From Allomyces macrogynus ATCC 38327 (Eukaryota > Blastocladiomycota > Blastocladiomycetes > Blastocladiales > Blastocladiaceae): DNA of 32,251 bases. The position numbers were made by a program, and so were the translations under genes. The DNA is taken from NCBI GenBank assembly GCA_000151295.1, contig GG745382.1, positions 286,943-319,193 of the forward strand. The letters are read 5' to 3'. The notes beneath the pieces are model-generated. The model had not been told where the DNA came from. It was given only the letters and a program-made list of their open reading frames with translations, and searched no databases. Shown here piece after piece: positions 18,556-30,490 of this stretch. Numbering within the stretch: position 1 is the first letter of the stretch; the number at the start of each line of letters is the position of its first letter.

Positions 18556-21500
18556 ATGCGCTCGGGGTCCAGGCCGTGGCAGCCATCACGGCAAACGGCG
18601 GCGCTGCAGCCGCTCCGGCATCTTCGACTCGCCCGGCTCGTGTGGACTCTTCTAATCGCGACGCTCGCGTTAAAGCCATGGCAGCTTGTCGCAGCGTTGC
18701 CGACCAACTTGACCATCTTGGTCCTCCTGCCGCTTTCCGACCCCGGTATGCACGTCGCAAGAATGGTCGAACGTGTGCAATCTGGCCGCTCAAACGACTT
18801 GTTTGTGCAGGCGGGAACCCGGCCATCTACCGCAGCTTCCAAGACGTCATGAGCGTCGCGCCGCCGGCCATGAACGCGATCGACCCGAACCACAACTACC
18901 AGCTCTTGTTCCAAGATACGGGCGGCGTCCGAGTCAATGCCATGAACGTGTTTCTCAACGTCACGAGCCAGCAAACGGTTCACGCGCTCGTCGGCGAGTA
19001 TGCGTCGCGCGTTACGCTGGGCGTTGCCCTCGCCGCCAACAATCGCCGACTCTGGCATTGCGGCCTGGCGTCGTCCATGGATTTCGACAACAAGATTGAT
19101 TTCCCCTTCTACTTTCGGCCTACTCCGGTCCCGTACCGCTTTTATTTGGCGCGCGCAGGGTGAGTCGTCATTGCTGACTGCGTTGTGCTTCCAGAACGAC
19201 AACCAACAAGGCGCGATCCTGGCGCACTTTGTCGCGTCCATGTCGTGGCGCGCCGTGAATATTCTTCGCTGTCGCGGACCCGTACGGCCAGTCGCGTACG
19301 AATCCTTCATGTCAAATCGATGCGGATTGTTCGTCGTACTCACGGAGCCTCTTGCAATTCAAAGTATCGGCAACGTTTTCGACCTCGGCCGACCAGCTCA
19401 GCGTGTCCTTGTACTCGCTCCAGCAGTACCTGCCTGGCACGACCGATTTCACGGTCTACCTCGATACGATTCTCGCCAGCGGGTCCAAGATCATCTTGTT
19501 CTTCGGGTTTCCTTCCGACGCAAAGCTGATTATGCGCCAGGCCAAGGCCAAGGGCATGGTCGGGCCCGACTACGTTTGGGTTCGCGCTTTGATGCGAAGT
19601 TACATGGTCATAGTCGTGTTTTCTGTTGCCTCACCGCTTCGCGTCCTTTTCGCTTCAGGTCGGGACGCACACGATGTACAATTACCTCGACAATTTGGCC
19701 ACCGAAAGCGATCGACGCTTGGCCGACGGGATGATGTTTTCGACGCTGCGCGAGGACCACTCGACGTCCCAGTACCAGACGCTGCGGTCGCAGTACTTGG
19801 CCCAGTACCCGTCGCGGCCCGAGTCGTTGGTGTCGGGTTTTGCGCTCACGTACTACGACTGCCTCCTTGCGCTCGCCTATGGTATTTGCCCTTGTGCGCG
19901 CACCGCCATTCCTGTTTCCGAGTGCATCGACTCATGGCCGTCTTCTCCGTGCTGTCCAGGATTCAACAAGATGACGACGCTCTATGGAGACGCTGCGGTT
20001 CAAACGCACTCGTATCCGGCCGGCGTCGCTGATTTCTTGGTGCCGTTCAACGGAACGACAGGCTCATTGACGTTCTTGCCGACTGGAAGTCGCGATGTGT
20101 GCGTGATTTCCTCCCTTGCTCTTATCCGTTTCGCTCGACCGCTCCTCACCCGACTCTTCCACAGCCGCGAATGCCAGATCATGAACATTTACAACAACTC
20201 CGTTCGCGTCTCCTACGTCATGACGCCAAGTGGGTCGGTGGACAAGCTTGCCGACCCGATTTTCTACGGCGGCTCGACGACGATTCCCGTGGACCGCCCG
20301 CCGCTCGCGATCGTCCACCCGCAGTGGACCGACGCGGGCGTCCAGGTCCTGTCCGTGATCCGCGGGCTCATGATCTTGACCATGCTCGGCGGCACGATTT
20401 TCCTCGCCATCAACCGCGCCGAAAAGCAGATTCGGCAACTGTCGCTCCCGTTCTTACTCGTCATTTCGCTCGGCTGCATCCTGATCCTTATTTCCGAGTA
20501 CATTCTGATTGGCGTGCCGAGCGCGCCGGCGTGCCACACGTCGACGGTCGTGTTCACATTTGGGTACGAAATGGTGTTTGCATCGGCGATTGCCAAGACG
20601 TATCGGGTTCGGTTTCATTTCTCCACATCATGCGGCCAGCGACATTCGGCGCGCATTGCTCGACTGACACTCGTTTCCTCGTGTCCAAGATTTACTGCAT
20701 TTTCGACAATTCGCGCATCAGCAAGGGCGGGCTCAAGTCGCAGGATCTCTTCCGCAACGTGGCCATGATCATGGCGTTCCAGGCGATCCTGTTTGCCATT
20801 TGGATTTTCGCGTTCCCCGTGTGGCCAACGCTCGTCACGTCAAAGACAGCCGTGTGGTACGAGTGCCGCCCGACCAATGTGGCCGGCCACTGGGCGATCA
20901 TTGGATTGTCCTTTGCCTTCAACGGCGTCATGCTGCTGTTCGTGTGCTACTTGGCCTACAAGACGCGCAAGGTTGACTCTTCGTACCGCGAGACGCATTG
21001 GTAAGTTCGTCGTGTTGCGGCGCTCTCATTCTCACGATTTTCGCGCATATCTCTGACTCGGTTTCATTCTCCACCGTCAAGGATCCTCTACACAGGACAG
21101 GTACATCGGAACTCACACTGCGTCTGCCCGCGCCCGTCTCCACATTAACCCCCGACTCCCGTGCCGCCGCCATAGAACGTGTTTGTGTGTTCGGTCGTCA
21201 TCATCCCGCTAAGCGTGGTCATGGTCGAGTCGTTTGCGCTCACGGCCTACTACATCCGCGCCGTGGCGATGCTCTTTGCTGTCGGGTTCGCGTATATCGC
21301 CCTAGTCGGCCGGCTGGTCGTGGCAGTTTGGATGGACCGCCGCCTTTCGACGGGCGTGGTACCGGCGACCAAGCTGAGCGGCACGATCGCGTCGGTCATT
21401 GACGCGCCGGCGCAGTTCAAGCTCAAGGGCGCGTCGACCAACGAACTCATGGGCCGGTCGAACCCTGTCCTCGGGCAAGCGGCCGGCGCGTCCATTGGCG

Positions 21501-22138
21501 TGCCCGGGTTCGAAGTCGGCGGCGTCTACCCGGTCCTGCGCCGCGGCGGCGGGCTCGGGTTTTTCGAGAAGTTCACGCAGACGTGGCACGCGACGCAAGT
21601 CTACATGAACATGCCGCGCGGGATTGTTGCGATTTCGCCGCCACCGCCGACAGCGGCTTCTGCCGCAGCCAAGAAGAATACGGGCGGCGGCAGTTCAACG
21701 GCGCGCAGTTCCGTGGGGCGCAAGCGCGGGTCGATTGCGGCCGGCGAGGAAACGGGGACCGTGATCCCGCTCGCGGGGCTCGGGTTCGATGCGTCGCCCG
21801 CAGGCGCACCGACTGGGTGCCTCGAGCTCGTGCACCTCGGGTCGGGTGCGGCGTGGGTCGTGCAAATGACGCCCGAGGAAGTGGTCGTGTGGTCGCAGTA
21901 CCTGAAGGCGGTCGCGAGCGTGATCACGACGGGGACTGGATCGTCAACGGGCGGCGGGTCGGCGGCGCGGTCGGGGAATGGGCTGTCAAGTGGTGGCGGC
22001 GGTGGTGGTGCTGGCACCGCGAGTATGCCGGCAAGCACTGCCCTGGGCCGGCCGCCTGTTTCCCCAGACGCGGCGCGTGGGACTGGGCGCGTACAGTCGC
22101 AACGGCCGCAGCTGGGTGCGGGTGGCGACTTGGAGTGA
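18556..22138 (+). CDS. Class C GPCR with PH-like tail, paralog C, one +1 frameshift
   Basis: Exons: 18556-18745, 18811-19127, 19195-19295, 19365-19579, 19659-19881, 19960-20098, 20165-20606, 20690-21000, 21082-21100, 21176-22138. It has the same domains as A: signal/anchor, ANF-receptor-like ectodomain, 7TM, PH-like tail (VYPVLRRGGGLGFFEKFTQ to PEEVVVWSQYLKAV). Exon 4 is 215 nt, equal to exons 4 plus 5 of A (142+73), so the A/D/E intron in FFG-FP is absent here. Exon 3 is 101 nt, not 100: an extra base near 19265-19268 (ATTCTTCGCTGTC) breaks NILAVADPYGQ. Without that base the protein would be 972 residues. Either it is newly dead or the base is a sequencing error. The exon-2 donor GTCCCG (19128) is unusual but is the only one keeping frame. 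Confidence 0.85.
21082..21100 (+). other. 19-nt micro-exon of receptor C
   Basis: Encodes I-L-Y-T-G-Q after the shared Trp codon, between YRETHW and NVFVCS. Flanking introns are 21001-21081 (GTAAGT donor) and 21101-21175 (GTACAT donor, ATAG acceptor). Confidence 0.85.
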
Positions 22139-22873
22139 GGACTGGGAAAAGGGGAGAGTGAACAGCGCAATAGCAGACAACCACTTTTTTCCATAACAGA
22201 TCTGAAGGGATCAGCGCGGTTGGGTGGAAGTTCTCACCGTTTCTTTTCACACAGCCTTTGTCTCCCTGCGATAAAATCACGAAATTAACAAGCCGAAGCT
22301 TCTCAGTTCTCGCTCATCAGCGGGCGACAGTCGCGATGATTCGCACTCGCAGTCTGTTTGCGCGAACCGGGCTGCCCCATTTACTATTTATCTATCTCTC
22401 GACTCCCTGCAATCAAGAGACCATCGTTTCCTCACTGTTCAGCCTGTCCGCGTGCCTTCCCGCTGTGCTGCGATCAACTGCCCTCGCTGAAGGCCCATGT
22501 CGAGGCAACACCGCGCACCAACAAAATTCATCATGGCACAGTTGCGTCTGCAAGAACTTGCACAAGTGGGGGACGTGGTCGGTGTTCTGCGGCCGACGCG
22601 TGAGCCGCTTTTCTGATGCGCCAACGCGCGTTCCCGATGCCGGCCATGACGCGCGATCGGCCTACGCGAGCTGTGTTGATGTTTTCGCTGGCAGAGGGCA
22701 AGAGCACGGCCGCAACCGTGTCGACTTTTGCTTTTTCGGCTCCCGCCCTTGCTTGTCCTCTAATTGATATTTGGCGCGACGGCCGGCAACTCGTCGAGCG
22801 CGCGTCCCTCTCGGGATCCGTCATTTGCAACTCTCAAATTTCCCGACCTCCGATACCCTTAGCTGCGACCGGA
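22139..22873. other. C-D intergenic region
   Basis: It presumably contains the 3' end of receptor C and the promoter of D. A frame open upstream of 22874 in phase with D could extend its N-terminus to an ATG at 22616, but the added residues have no counterpart in other paralogs. No repeat or RNA gene is seen. Confidence 0.45.
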
Positions 22874-25800
22874 ATGCCCCCGACGACGACGATTGCAGGA
22901 CGGCGCCGGCCCTCCAGATCAGCCTGGTGGTTGACTTCATTTTTGGTCTTGACTTTGGTCTTGCAACCATGGCTGCTTGCAGTCGCTGTTCCGACCAATT
23001 TGACGATCCTGGTTCTTTTGCCGCTGTCTGATCCAAGTACGCCGTGTGCGCTCGCGGCCACGTTGGTACTGTGATGCTGATCCACCCGAACCATGTGCCA
23101 TAGCCGCGAGCGCAGTGTTCCGGAGCTTTGCCGACGTGATGAGCGTTGCGCCCGCGGCCATGAGCGCGATCGACCCGAACCACAATTACCAGATCATCAT
23201 TCAGGATACGGGCGGCGTCCGCTTCAACGCGGTCAACCTCATGCTCAATACGTCGCTTCAGCAACCAGTTCACGCATTCGTGGGCGAGTATTCCTCACGC
23301 GTCACGCTCGGCGTCGCGCTCCTCGCCAGCGCACGCAAGATTTGGCACTGCAGCGTTGCTTCTTCCGCAGATTTCGACAACATGCAAGACTTTGAGTTTT
23401 TTTTTCCGCGTCGCTCCAAACGACAACCAGCAAGGACCAACACTGGCCCGGTTTGTTGCGTCGATGTCGTGGCGCACCGTGAGCATTCTCGCCGTCGCGG
23501 ATATGTACGGCCAGTCGCGTATGATAGTCTCAACCCGATCGGACTGAAATCTGCCTGTCGTACTCACAATCCATTCATTGACCAGTGTCGGCAGCGTTCT
23601 CGACCGCGGCCGACCAGCTCGGCATTTCGATCTACGCGCTCCAGCAGTACCTGCCCGGGACGACCGATTATAGCCTGTACCTCGATGCGATTCTCGCGAG
23701 CGGTTCCAAGATCGTGATGTTTTTCGGGTTTGCTTGCTTTGTTTCCCCTCGATGCACGATTTCATTTTGGAATAACCCATGCACGTTCCTCATAGCTTTC
23801 CCGGCGACTGCAAGCTGATTCTGCGGCAGGCCAAGGCCAAGGGCATGGTCGGCCCCGACTGGGTCTGGGTACTTGTTACAAATCGTGTTCAGTCGGTTCT
23901 CGACGTGCTGTTCTTTGCTCTCACCGCGTTCGCGTGCTTCTCTCTCCAGATTGGAACCCACACAATGTACAACTACCTCGACACGCTCACCACGGACAGC
24001 GATCGACTCTTGGCCGACGGCCTGCTGTTTTCCGCGCTGCGCGAGGACCACTCGACGCCGGAATACCAGGCCTTGCGCTCCTCGTTCCTAGCTCAGTTTC
24101 CGTCACGGTCCGAGTCGGTCCTTGGAGGCTTTGCGCTCATGTACTTTGACTGCTTCCTGGCTCTCGCCAAGGGTGCGTACATTGTTCCTCTTCGATCTGT
24201 GCGTAAAAGTTCTGACGAAAGAGTGCGCGGCATTCGTACGCTCAGGGTTCAAGTTGATGACGACGCTCTATGGCGAAGCAGCCGTGCAGACGCATTCGTA
24301 TCCCGCGACGTTGCCGGAATTTCTATCGCCGTTCAATGGCACAACGGGCTCGGTTGCATTTACAGATCAAGGAAGTCGGATCGTGTACGTCCTTGTGTTC
24401 TGTTGCTGTGCACGGTTGCCTCCCTGCTTGACCAAACGCGGTACGTACTATTGACACATCTTTTCGTGTAGGCACGAGTGGCAGATCATGAACGTCTACA
24501 ACAATTCGAACCGTGCCACGTACGTTCTGTCGGATAGCGGCCAGGTGAACAAGGTCGCAAACCCAATCTTTTATGGCGGGTCGACGGTTATTCCTATTGA
24601 CCGGCCACCGCTCGAGATTGCGTATCCGCAATGGTCGGATCCGGGTGTCCAGGCTCTGGCCGTGATTCGCGGGCTCATGATCCTGGCCATGCTTGGCGGC
24701 ATGATTTTCCTCGGGGTCAACCGCACCGAAAAGCAGATTCGGCAACTGTCGCTGCCGTTCCTGCTGGTCATTTCGCTCGGCTGCGTCATGATCCTCGCTT
24801 CCGAGTATATTTTGATCGGCGTGCCGGGTGCGCCCGCGTGCCATGCATCGTCGATTGTGTTCACGTTTGCGTATGAGCTTGTGGTCGCGTCGGCAATTGC
24901 CAAGACGTATCGGGTTCGTTTCGTCTTCTCTTCGCTCTCGAATATGTTGACACGCCTTTGACTGGCCGTACCATGTCGCTCAGATTTTCCGCATTTTCGA
25001 CAATTCGCGCATCAGCAAGGGCGGGCTCAAGTCGCCCGACCTCTTCCGCAACGTGGCCATGATCATGGCCGTGCAAGCGATCTTGTTCATCATTTGGGTT
25101 GCCGCATTTCCCGTCTGGCCAAGGCTCGTCGCGACCAAGACGTCGCTCTACTACGAGTGCCGCCCGACCAACTTTGCCGGCCACTGGGCCATCGTTGGTG
25201 CCTCGTTTGCTTTCAACGGCGTCATGCTGCTGCTCGTGTGCTACTTGGCCTACAAGACGCGGAACGTGGACTCGTCGTACCGCGAGACGCATTGGTATGT
25301 TCTTGCTCCCACATATCAGCGCCGTTTCGTGGAGCGCGCTCACCTCAATATCCTTGCCCACCCTCCAGGATTCTGTACACGGCGCAGGCGCGTTTCTTGT
25401 GAACGGCGGCGATCTGGCGCGGGATGTCACTGACCACGGCCCTTATTCCATTTCTCCAGAACGTCTTCCTGTGCTCTGTTCTCATTATCCCACTCAGTTT
25501 GGTCATGATCGAGTCATTTGCGCTCACGGCCTACTTTATTCGGGCCGTTGCGATGCTCTTTGCAGTCGGGTTCGCCTATATCGCTCTCGTCGGACGGCTG
25601 ATCGTGGCCGTGTGGATGGACCGCCGACTTACTGCTGCCGGCGTGACCGCCGCCAGCATTTCGAGCACGCCCATGGCCACCGCCGCGGCCGATCCGAACG
25701 GGCCGCTCAAGCGCAAGGGGTCCGCCGAGAACCAGGCCGGCACGAAACCGGCGTCGGGTTCGGCCGCTGGCGTGCCCGGTGCCGAATTGGGCGGCGTCTA

Positions 25801-26395
25801 CCCGGTCTTGCGCCGCGGCGGCGGGCTCGGGTTCATTGAACGGTTCACGCAGACGTGGCGCGCGACACAGGTCTACATGAATATGCCGCGCGGTATCGTT
25901 GCGATTTCGCCCCCGACGCAGAGTCTGGTGCAGAGCACGGCGCGGAGTGGTGCCGGTGGTAGCACGACAGCGCGGTCGTCGGTGCGCAAGCGTGCGGCCG
26001 GGCGGCATGGTGGGAGCGGCGAGGGAATGGGCACGGTGATCCCACTCGCGGATCTCGGGTTCGATGCGTCGCCCGCGGGAGCGCCGCCCGCGTGTCTCGA
26101 ACTCGTGCACCTCGGGTCGGGTGCGGCGTGGGTCGTGCAAATGACGCCCGAGGAAGTGGTCGTGTGGTCGCAGCACTTGAAAGCGGTCGCGAGCGTGATC
26201 ACGACGGGCACCGGGTCGTCGTCGGGGTCGGGGACGCGGTCGGGCACAGGACAGTCGCATTCGTCGGGAGGCGCCACGAGCGTCGGCGTTGCGGGCCACA
26301 CAGTTGCGCGTGCGATGAGCACGTCCGAGGCGGGCCGCGTGCGGATGCCGTCGCAACGGCCGCAATTGGCATCGGACCGGTCGGTGCGTGACTGA
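22874..26395 (+). CDS. Class C GPCR with PH-like tail, paralog D, one +1 frameshift in a T run
   Basis: Exons: 22874-23036, 23104-23518, 23586-23727, 23796-23868, 23950-24172, 24246-24384, 24472-24913, 24984-25294, 25369-25387, 25460-26395. Domain order is as in A: ANF-receptor-like ectodomain, 7TM with PACHAS/YYEC cysteines, PH-like tail (VYPVLRRGGGLGFIERFTQ to PEEVVVWSQHLKAV). Exon 2 here is fused to exon 3: the intron that separates FFR-AP from NDNQQG in A and C is missing. A run of nine T at 23397-23405, where eight are expected, shifts the frame at EFFFRVAPNDNQQG. With eight T the product would be 953 residues. Introns 23728-23795 and 23869-23949 are nearly identical to those of A. The micro-exon is followed by a GC donor (25388). 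Confidence 0.85.
25369..25387 (+). other. 19-nt micro-exon of receptor D
   Basis: Encodes I-L-Y-T-A-Q after the shared Trp codon. The upstream intron is 25295-25368. The downstream intron 25388-25459 begins GCGCGT, a GC donor, and ends CCAG. Retaining the downstream intron brings a stop codon in frame. Confidence 0.8.
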
Positions 26396-26935
26396 TGGTG
26401 CTGGCACGACGGGGAAGTAATCGTTGGTTGTGCGCGGGGTGGAGACTGGTACATTGTTGATGATGAATCTGGTGCTTTCTTTCGGCTGGCAACGCGGTCG
26501 CGTTTGTTCACCAAACTGCACTACAACGGCCAGAGCACAGCCGTTCGCACTTGTCCTCGACGGTCCGCACACCGCCGCCGTACGAGCATCTGCCACGACC
26601 ATGGCGCCAGGCGCGCGTCTCCCGGCGGTGGGCGCGCATGTCGTTGACACTCGGTGCAAAAGATGGCTGCCGCGAGTCGCACGCCTTGTTTGCTCGCGGA
26701 TACAAGACGCGTCAAGGCAATCCCCCGTTGGCTGCTGCGACCGGTCCCATCAAGCGGACCAGCGCGAGTGCCGGGCCACAGCCGCGCTTGCGCCGCTCTG
26801 CTCGCTTCTCCCGTTTGGTGAGATCTCGCGCACTTGCTGCGTCTCTTTGGCGCTCTCTCGACCAAGCCAACACGCTCCTCCAATCTGACCCACCTGCTGC
26901 GACCGAATTGTCCAGCAAAGACCAGGCGCATCAGC
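26396..26935. other. D-E intergenic region
   Basis: No gene, repeat or RNA recognised. It likely holds the 3' UTR of D and the promoter of E. Long frames crossing it on both strands look like GC-driven chance frames. Confidence 0.45.
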
Positions 26936-29900
26936 ATGAGCCGAACGCGTCCTCGTCCTCGACGCGATGCCTATTCGATCTTTTCAGCGGTCACCGTATC
27001 GGCGGTCGTCCTTGCACTGGTGGTCGGGCCCGTGCTGTGGGCAACTGCAACGCCGACGACTCTGTCGATTATGGTCATGCTGCCCCTGTCGGACCCATGT
27101 CAGTTACGACCCAGCTTTGCGCCCGAGTTGAACGGCCAGCGCTGACCGTTTTGGTCCTCATTCTGTTTAGCTCTCGGCTCGGTGTTTCGAAACATTTCCG
27201 ACGTGATGAGCGTTGCGCCGGCAGTCATGTCGACCATCGACCCCAACCACAACTACCAGCTCGTCTTCCAAGACTCGGCGAGCGTGCGCAGCACGGCCGT
27301 CAACGCCTACACGAACGTGACCAATACACAGACCATTCACGCTCTCGTCGGCGAGTACTCTTCGCGCGTCACGCTCGGCCTTGCGCTTGCGGCCAACCCG
27401 CGCAAACTATGGCACTGCGGCGTTGCCTCAGCCGTCGACTTCGACAGCAAGGTGACCCCACTCTCCTTTCTCGATGCGTCGTCGCGGCCGCTCATGATTT
27501 CGACCTCTGTAGGTCGATTTTCCGAATTTCTTTCGAGTGGCTGCAAACGACAACCAGCAAGGCCCAGTCGTCGCTCAGTTTGTCTACTCGATGGGATGGC
27601 GCGCCGTCAACGTGTTTGCCGTCGCGGACCCGTACGGCCAGGTACGCGAACGAACGAAGCCGCACATCGCGCAAACATCAGCATCGAGCATGCACGGACT
27701 CACTCCGCTCCATGTCGCTCTCGTTCCCAGTCGCTCTCGACCACGTTTGCGATTGCCGCCGTGAACCTCGGCATCAATCTCTACACGCAGCAGCAGTACC
27801 AGCCCGGCATGACGCAGTTTGGCGTCTATCTCGACGCGATCCAGGCGAGCGGGTCCAAAATTGTCCTGTTCATGGGGTGCGTTCTTCTTGCTTTGGTGCC
27901 ACTCGTGCTTGGAATAATTCATCCACGCTTTTCGCAGCTTCCCCGGTGACTTCAAGCTTATTATTCAGCAAGCCAAACTGCACGGCATGCTGGGGCCCGA
28001 CTGGGTCTGGGTGCGTGCCAGGCCACCACGCGCGCGCTTGATGCTTGTTGACGCGGCTCACCATGCGCTCCTGACTGCCAATAGTTTGGAACATCGACCA
28101 TGGCCATGTATCTCGACACGCTCTCGGCCGACAGCGACAAGTCCAACGCGCAGGGCATGCTCTTCTCGTTTATTCGCGAGGACCGGACGGGGCCCCAGTT
28201 TCAGACGTTGCAGTCACTGTACCAGACGCAGTTCCCGACGCGCTCCACGTCGATCCTCGCGGGGTTCAGCCTGCTGTATTACGACTGCCTATTGGCGCTG
28301 GCATACGGTCCGTGCGCCAGTCGCGATTCGACTCATTTCCACGGTCCGTGGTCCTGACGAAGAGTGTCCAGGCTTCAACAAAATGACGGCACTTTACGGC
28401 GACGCCGCCGTCCAGAGTCACTCGTACTCGGCAACCCTGGCCGATTTCCTCGTCCCGTTCAATGCCACGACGGGATCTGTTGCGTACACGGCGGCAGGAA
28501 GTCGTATCGCGTACGCTTCGCGGTTGTATTATTTCCCTTGTTCATGGGCCAGCTCTGACCACGTCCCATTCCACCGCTAGAGATTGGCAAATCCAAAGCA
28601 TTCAAGGAACGAGCAACCGTCTCGTCTATCAGCTTTGGCGCAACGGCACGCTCGACAAGGTCGCGGACCCCGTCTTCTACGGTGGGTCGACGACGGTTCC
28701 CGTGGATCGCCCGCCATTGGCCATTGTGTACCCACGGTGGTCCGATTCGGGTGTTCTGGCTCTCGTCATTATTCGCGTCGTCATGATGACGACTATGCTA
28801 GCCGGCATGGCGTACCTGGTCGTGCACCGGCAGGAGAAGCAGATTCGCCAGCGGTCGATGCCGTTCTTGCTTGTCATTTCGTTTGGGTGCATTCTGATCC
28901 TGGGCGCCGAGCTGATTTTGATTGGGCCACCCGCGAGCCCGTCATGCCACGCATCGTCGATCTTGCTCACGTTTGGGTTTGAGCTCGTGATTGGCTCGGC
29001 GGTCGCGAAAACGTACAGGGTGCGCTTGATGTTGCTCACTCTCTGACCGTGTTTGACAGTTGCTCGCGCTGACTCCCCGCACACGCCAACGACAGCTTTT
29101 TAAAATTTTCGACAACGCTCGCATCGCCAAGGGCGGCCTTCAAACAAGCACGCTGTTCCACCAGATTGCAGCGGTCCTCGGCGTGCAAGGGATCCTGTTC
29201 ATCATTTGGGTCGCGGCGTTCCCCGTTTGGCCCGAGCTCGTGACGACGCGCGCGTCCATCTACTACCGCTGCACGCCGACCAACGCCACCGGCCACTGGG
29301 CTATCATCGGGCTCTCGTTCGCGTTCAACGGGCTGTTGCTGCTCGCTGTGTGCTTCCTCGCATATAAGACGCGGAATGTGGACTCGTCGTACCGCGAGAC
29401 GCATTGGTACGCTCATCACTTTGTCGGGGGGACGCACTCTTCGCGCTGTGTTTCTCGCAGAGATCCCTGACTCGGCTCTCTTGTCCACCTTGCAGGATCC
29501 TGTACACCGCACAAGTTCGCATTTTCTTTCCAGATCAAAGCTCCCGCTGCCCCCGCACCTGCCTTGCAACTGACCCCCGACACCCACTGGCTGCCGCCAT
29601 GTAGAACGTGTTCGTTTGCTCAGTCGTGATCATCCCGCTCAGCTTCATCGACATGGAATCGTTTACCACGACGGCCTACGCAATTCGCGCGGTTGCAGTC
29701 ATCTTTGCTGTCGCGTTTGCGTACATGGCGCTGGTCGGCCGTTTGATCGTTGGCCTTTGGGTGGACAAGCGCGCCGCGGGCGTGGGGAAGCCGGAGGGGA
29801 GCTCTCCCGTCGGCATGTTCCACAACAAGCAGAGCACCGCGGCCCTGCAACCGTTGACGAGCGGAGCTACCACGACGACCGTCGGTGGGTCGACTACCGT

Positions 29901-30490
29901 CATGTCGACCCCGACCGCGACCGGATTCGAGCTCGCGGGCCAATTCCCCGTTTTACGCCGCGGGTCCGGCCTCGGGCTTGTCAACCGGTTCTTGCAGACA
30001 TGGACGGCGACGGTCGTCTACGCGAATCTCGCGCGTGGCATTATTTCGCTGACGCCGCCCGCCGTCAAGCCCGTGTCCAAGGCGGGCACCAAGATTATGA
30101 GCACAGTTGCGGGCTCGTCGCCCGCGCTCGATCATCAGGCCGAGACGGCGGGCAAGGCCCTGGGCGCGGCGATGCCGCTCGTGCAGCTCGCGTTTGATCC
30201 GTCGCCCCGCAGGCACGCCCGCCGCGTGCTTGGAGCTCGTGCATCTCGGGACGGGCGCGTCGTGGGTCGTGCAAATGAACAATGCCGACGAGGTGGCGCT
30301 GTGGGCACAGCACTTGAAGGTCGTCGCCAGCTCGATTACGACGGGTGCCACATCGTCGGGCGCCACGTCCTCGCAGGGGGCTGGGACGACGAGCCAGGCG
30401 ACGGCCGCGGCCGCGGCGACGGGACCGTCTCGGCCGACTGCCGGCTCGACCGTCCTGGCAGGGAGCCTGCGGCCGCCGGCCAAGGCGTGA
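26936..30490 (+). CDS. Class C GPCR with PH-like tail, paralog E, most diverged, one +1 frameshift
   Basis: Exons: 26936-27098, 27171-27451, 27513-27641, 27731-27876, 27938-28010, 28085-28307, 28372-28510, 28581-29019, 29096-29406, 29496-29514, 29605-30490. ANF-receptor-like ectodomain (VMLPLSDP, VGEYSSRVTLG, NDNQQG, GPDWVW), 7TM, PH-like tail (QFPVLRRGSGLGLVNRFLQ to ADEVALWAQHLKVV). Two introns lie at positions unlike A and C: one after DFDSK, 36 nt upstream, and one four bases upstream at GQ/SLS. An extra C in the run 30205-30208 (TCGCCCCGCAGG) shifts the frame in FDPSPAGTP. Without it the product would be 935 residues, and the downstream frame is open to TGA at 30488-30490. Error or recent lesion cannot be told apart. 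Confidence 0.85.
29496..29514 (+). other. 19-nt micro-exon of receptor E
   Basis: Encodes I-L-Y-T-A-Q after the shared Trp codon. Flanking introns are 29407-29495 and 29515-29604, the downstream one with a GTTCGC donor and GTAG acceptor. Confidence 0.85.

Noticed and set aside
19160..19194. GTGAGT at 19160 as donor of receptor C intron 2
   Set aside because: It is a better consensus but gives the wrong phase for the next exon. The GTCCCG at 19128 keeps frame and aligns with the donors of A and B.
22616..22873. N-terminal extension of receptor D from an upstream ATG
   Set aside because: The added residues have no equivalent in A, C or E, whereas the ATG at 22874 gives the same basic plus hydrophobic N-terminus as the others.
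25514..26659. 381-codon open frame on the - strand
   Set aside because: Antisense to the last exon of receptor D; Arg/Pro/His-rich composition typical of a shadow frame.
26551..28041. 496-codon open frame on the + strand
   Set aside because: It crosses receptor E exon 1, introns and exon 2 in a non-coding frame; the receptor frame is supported by homology to four paralogs.
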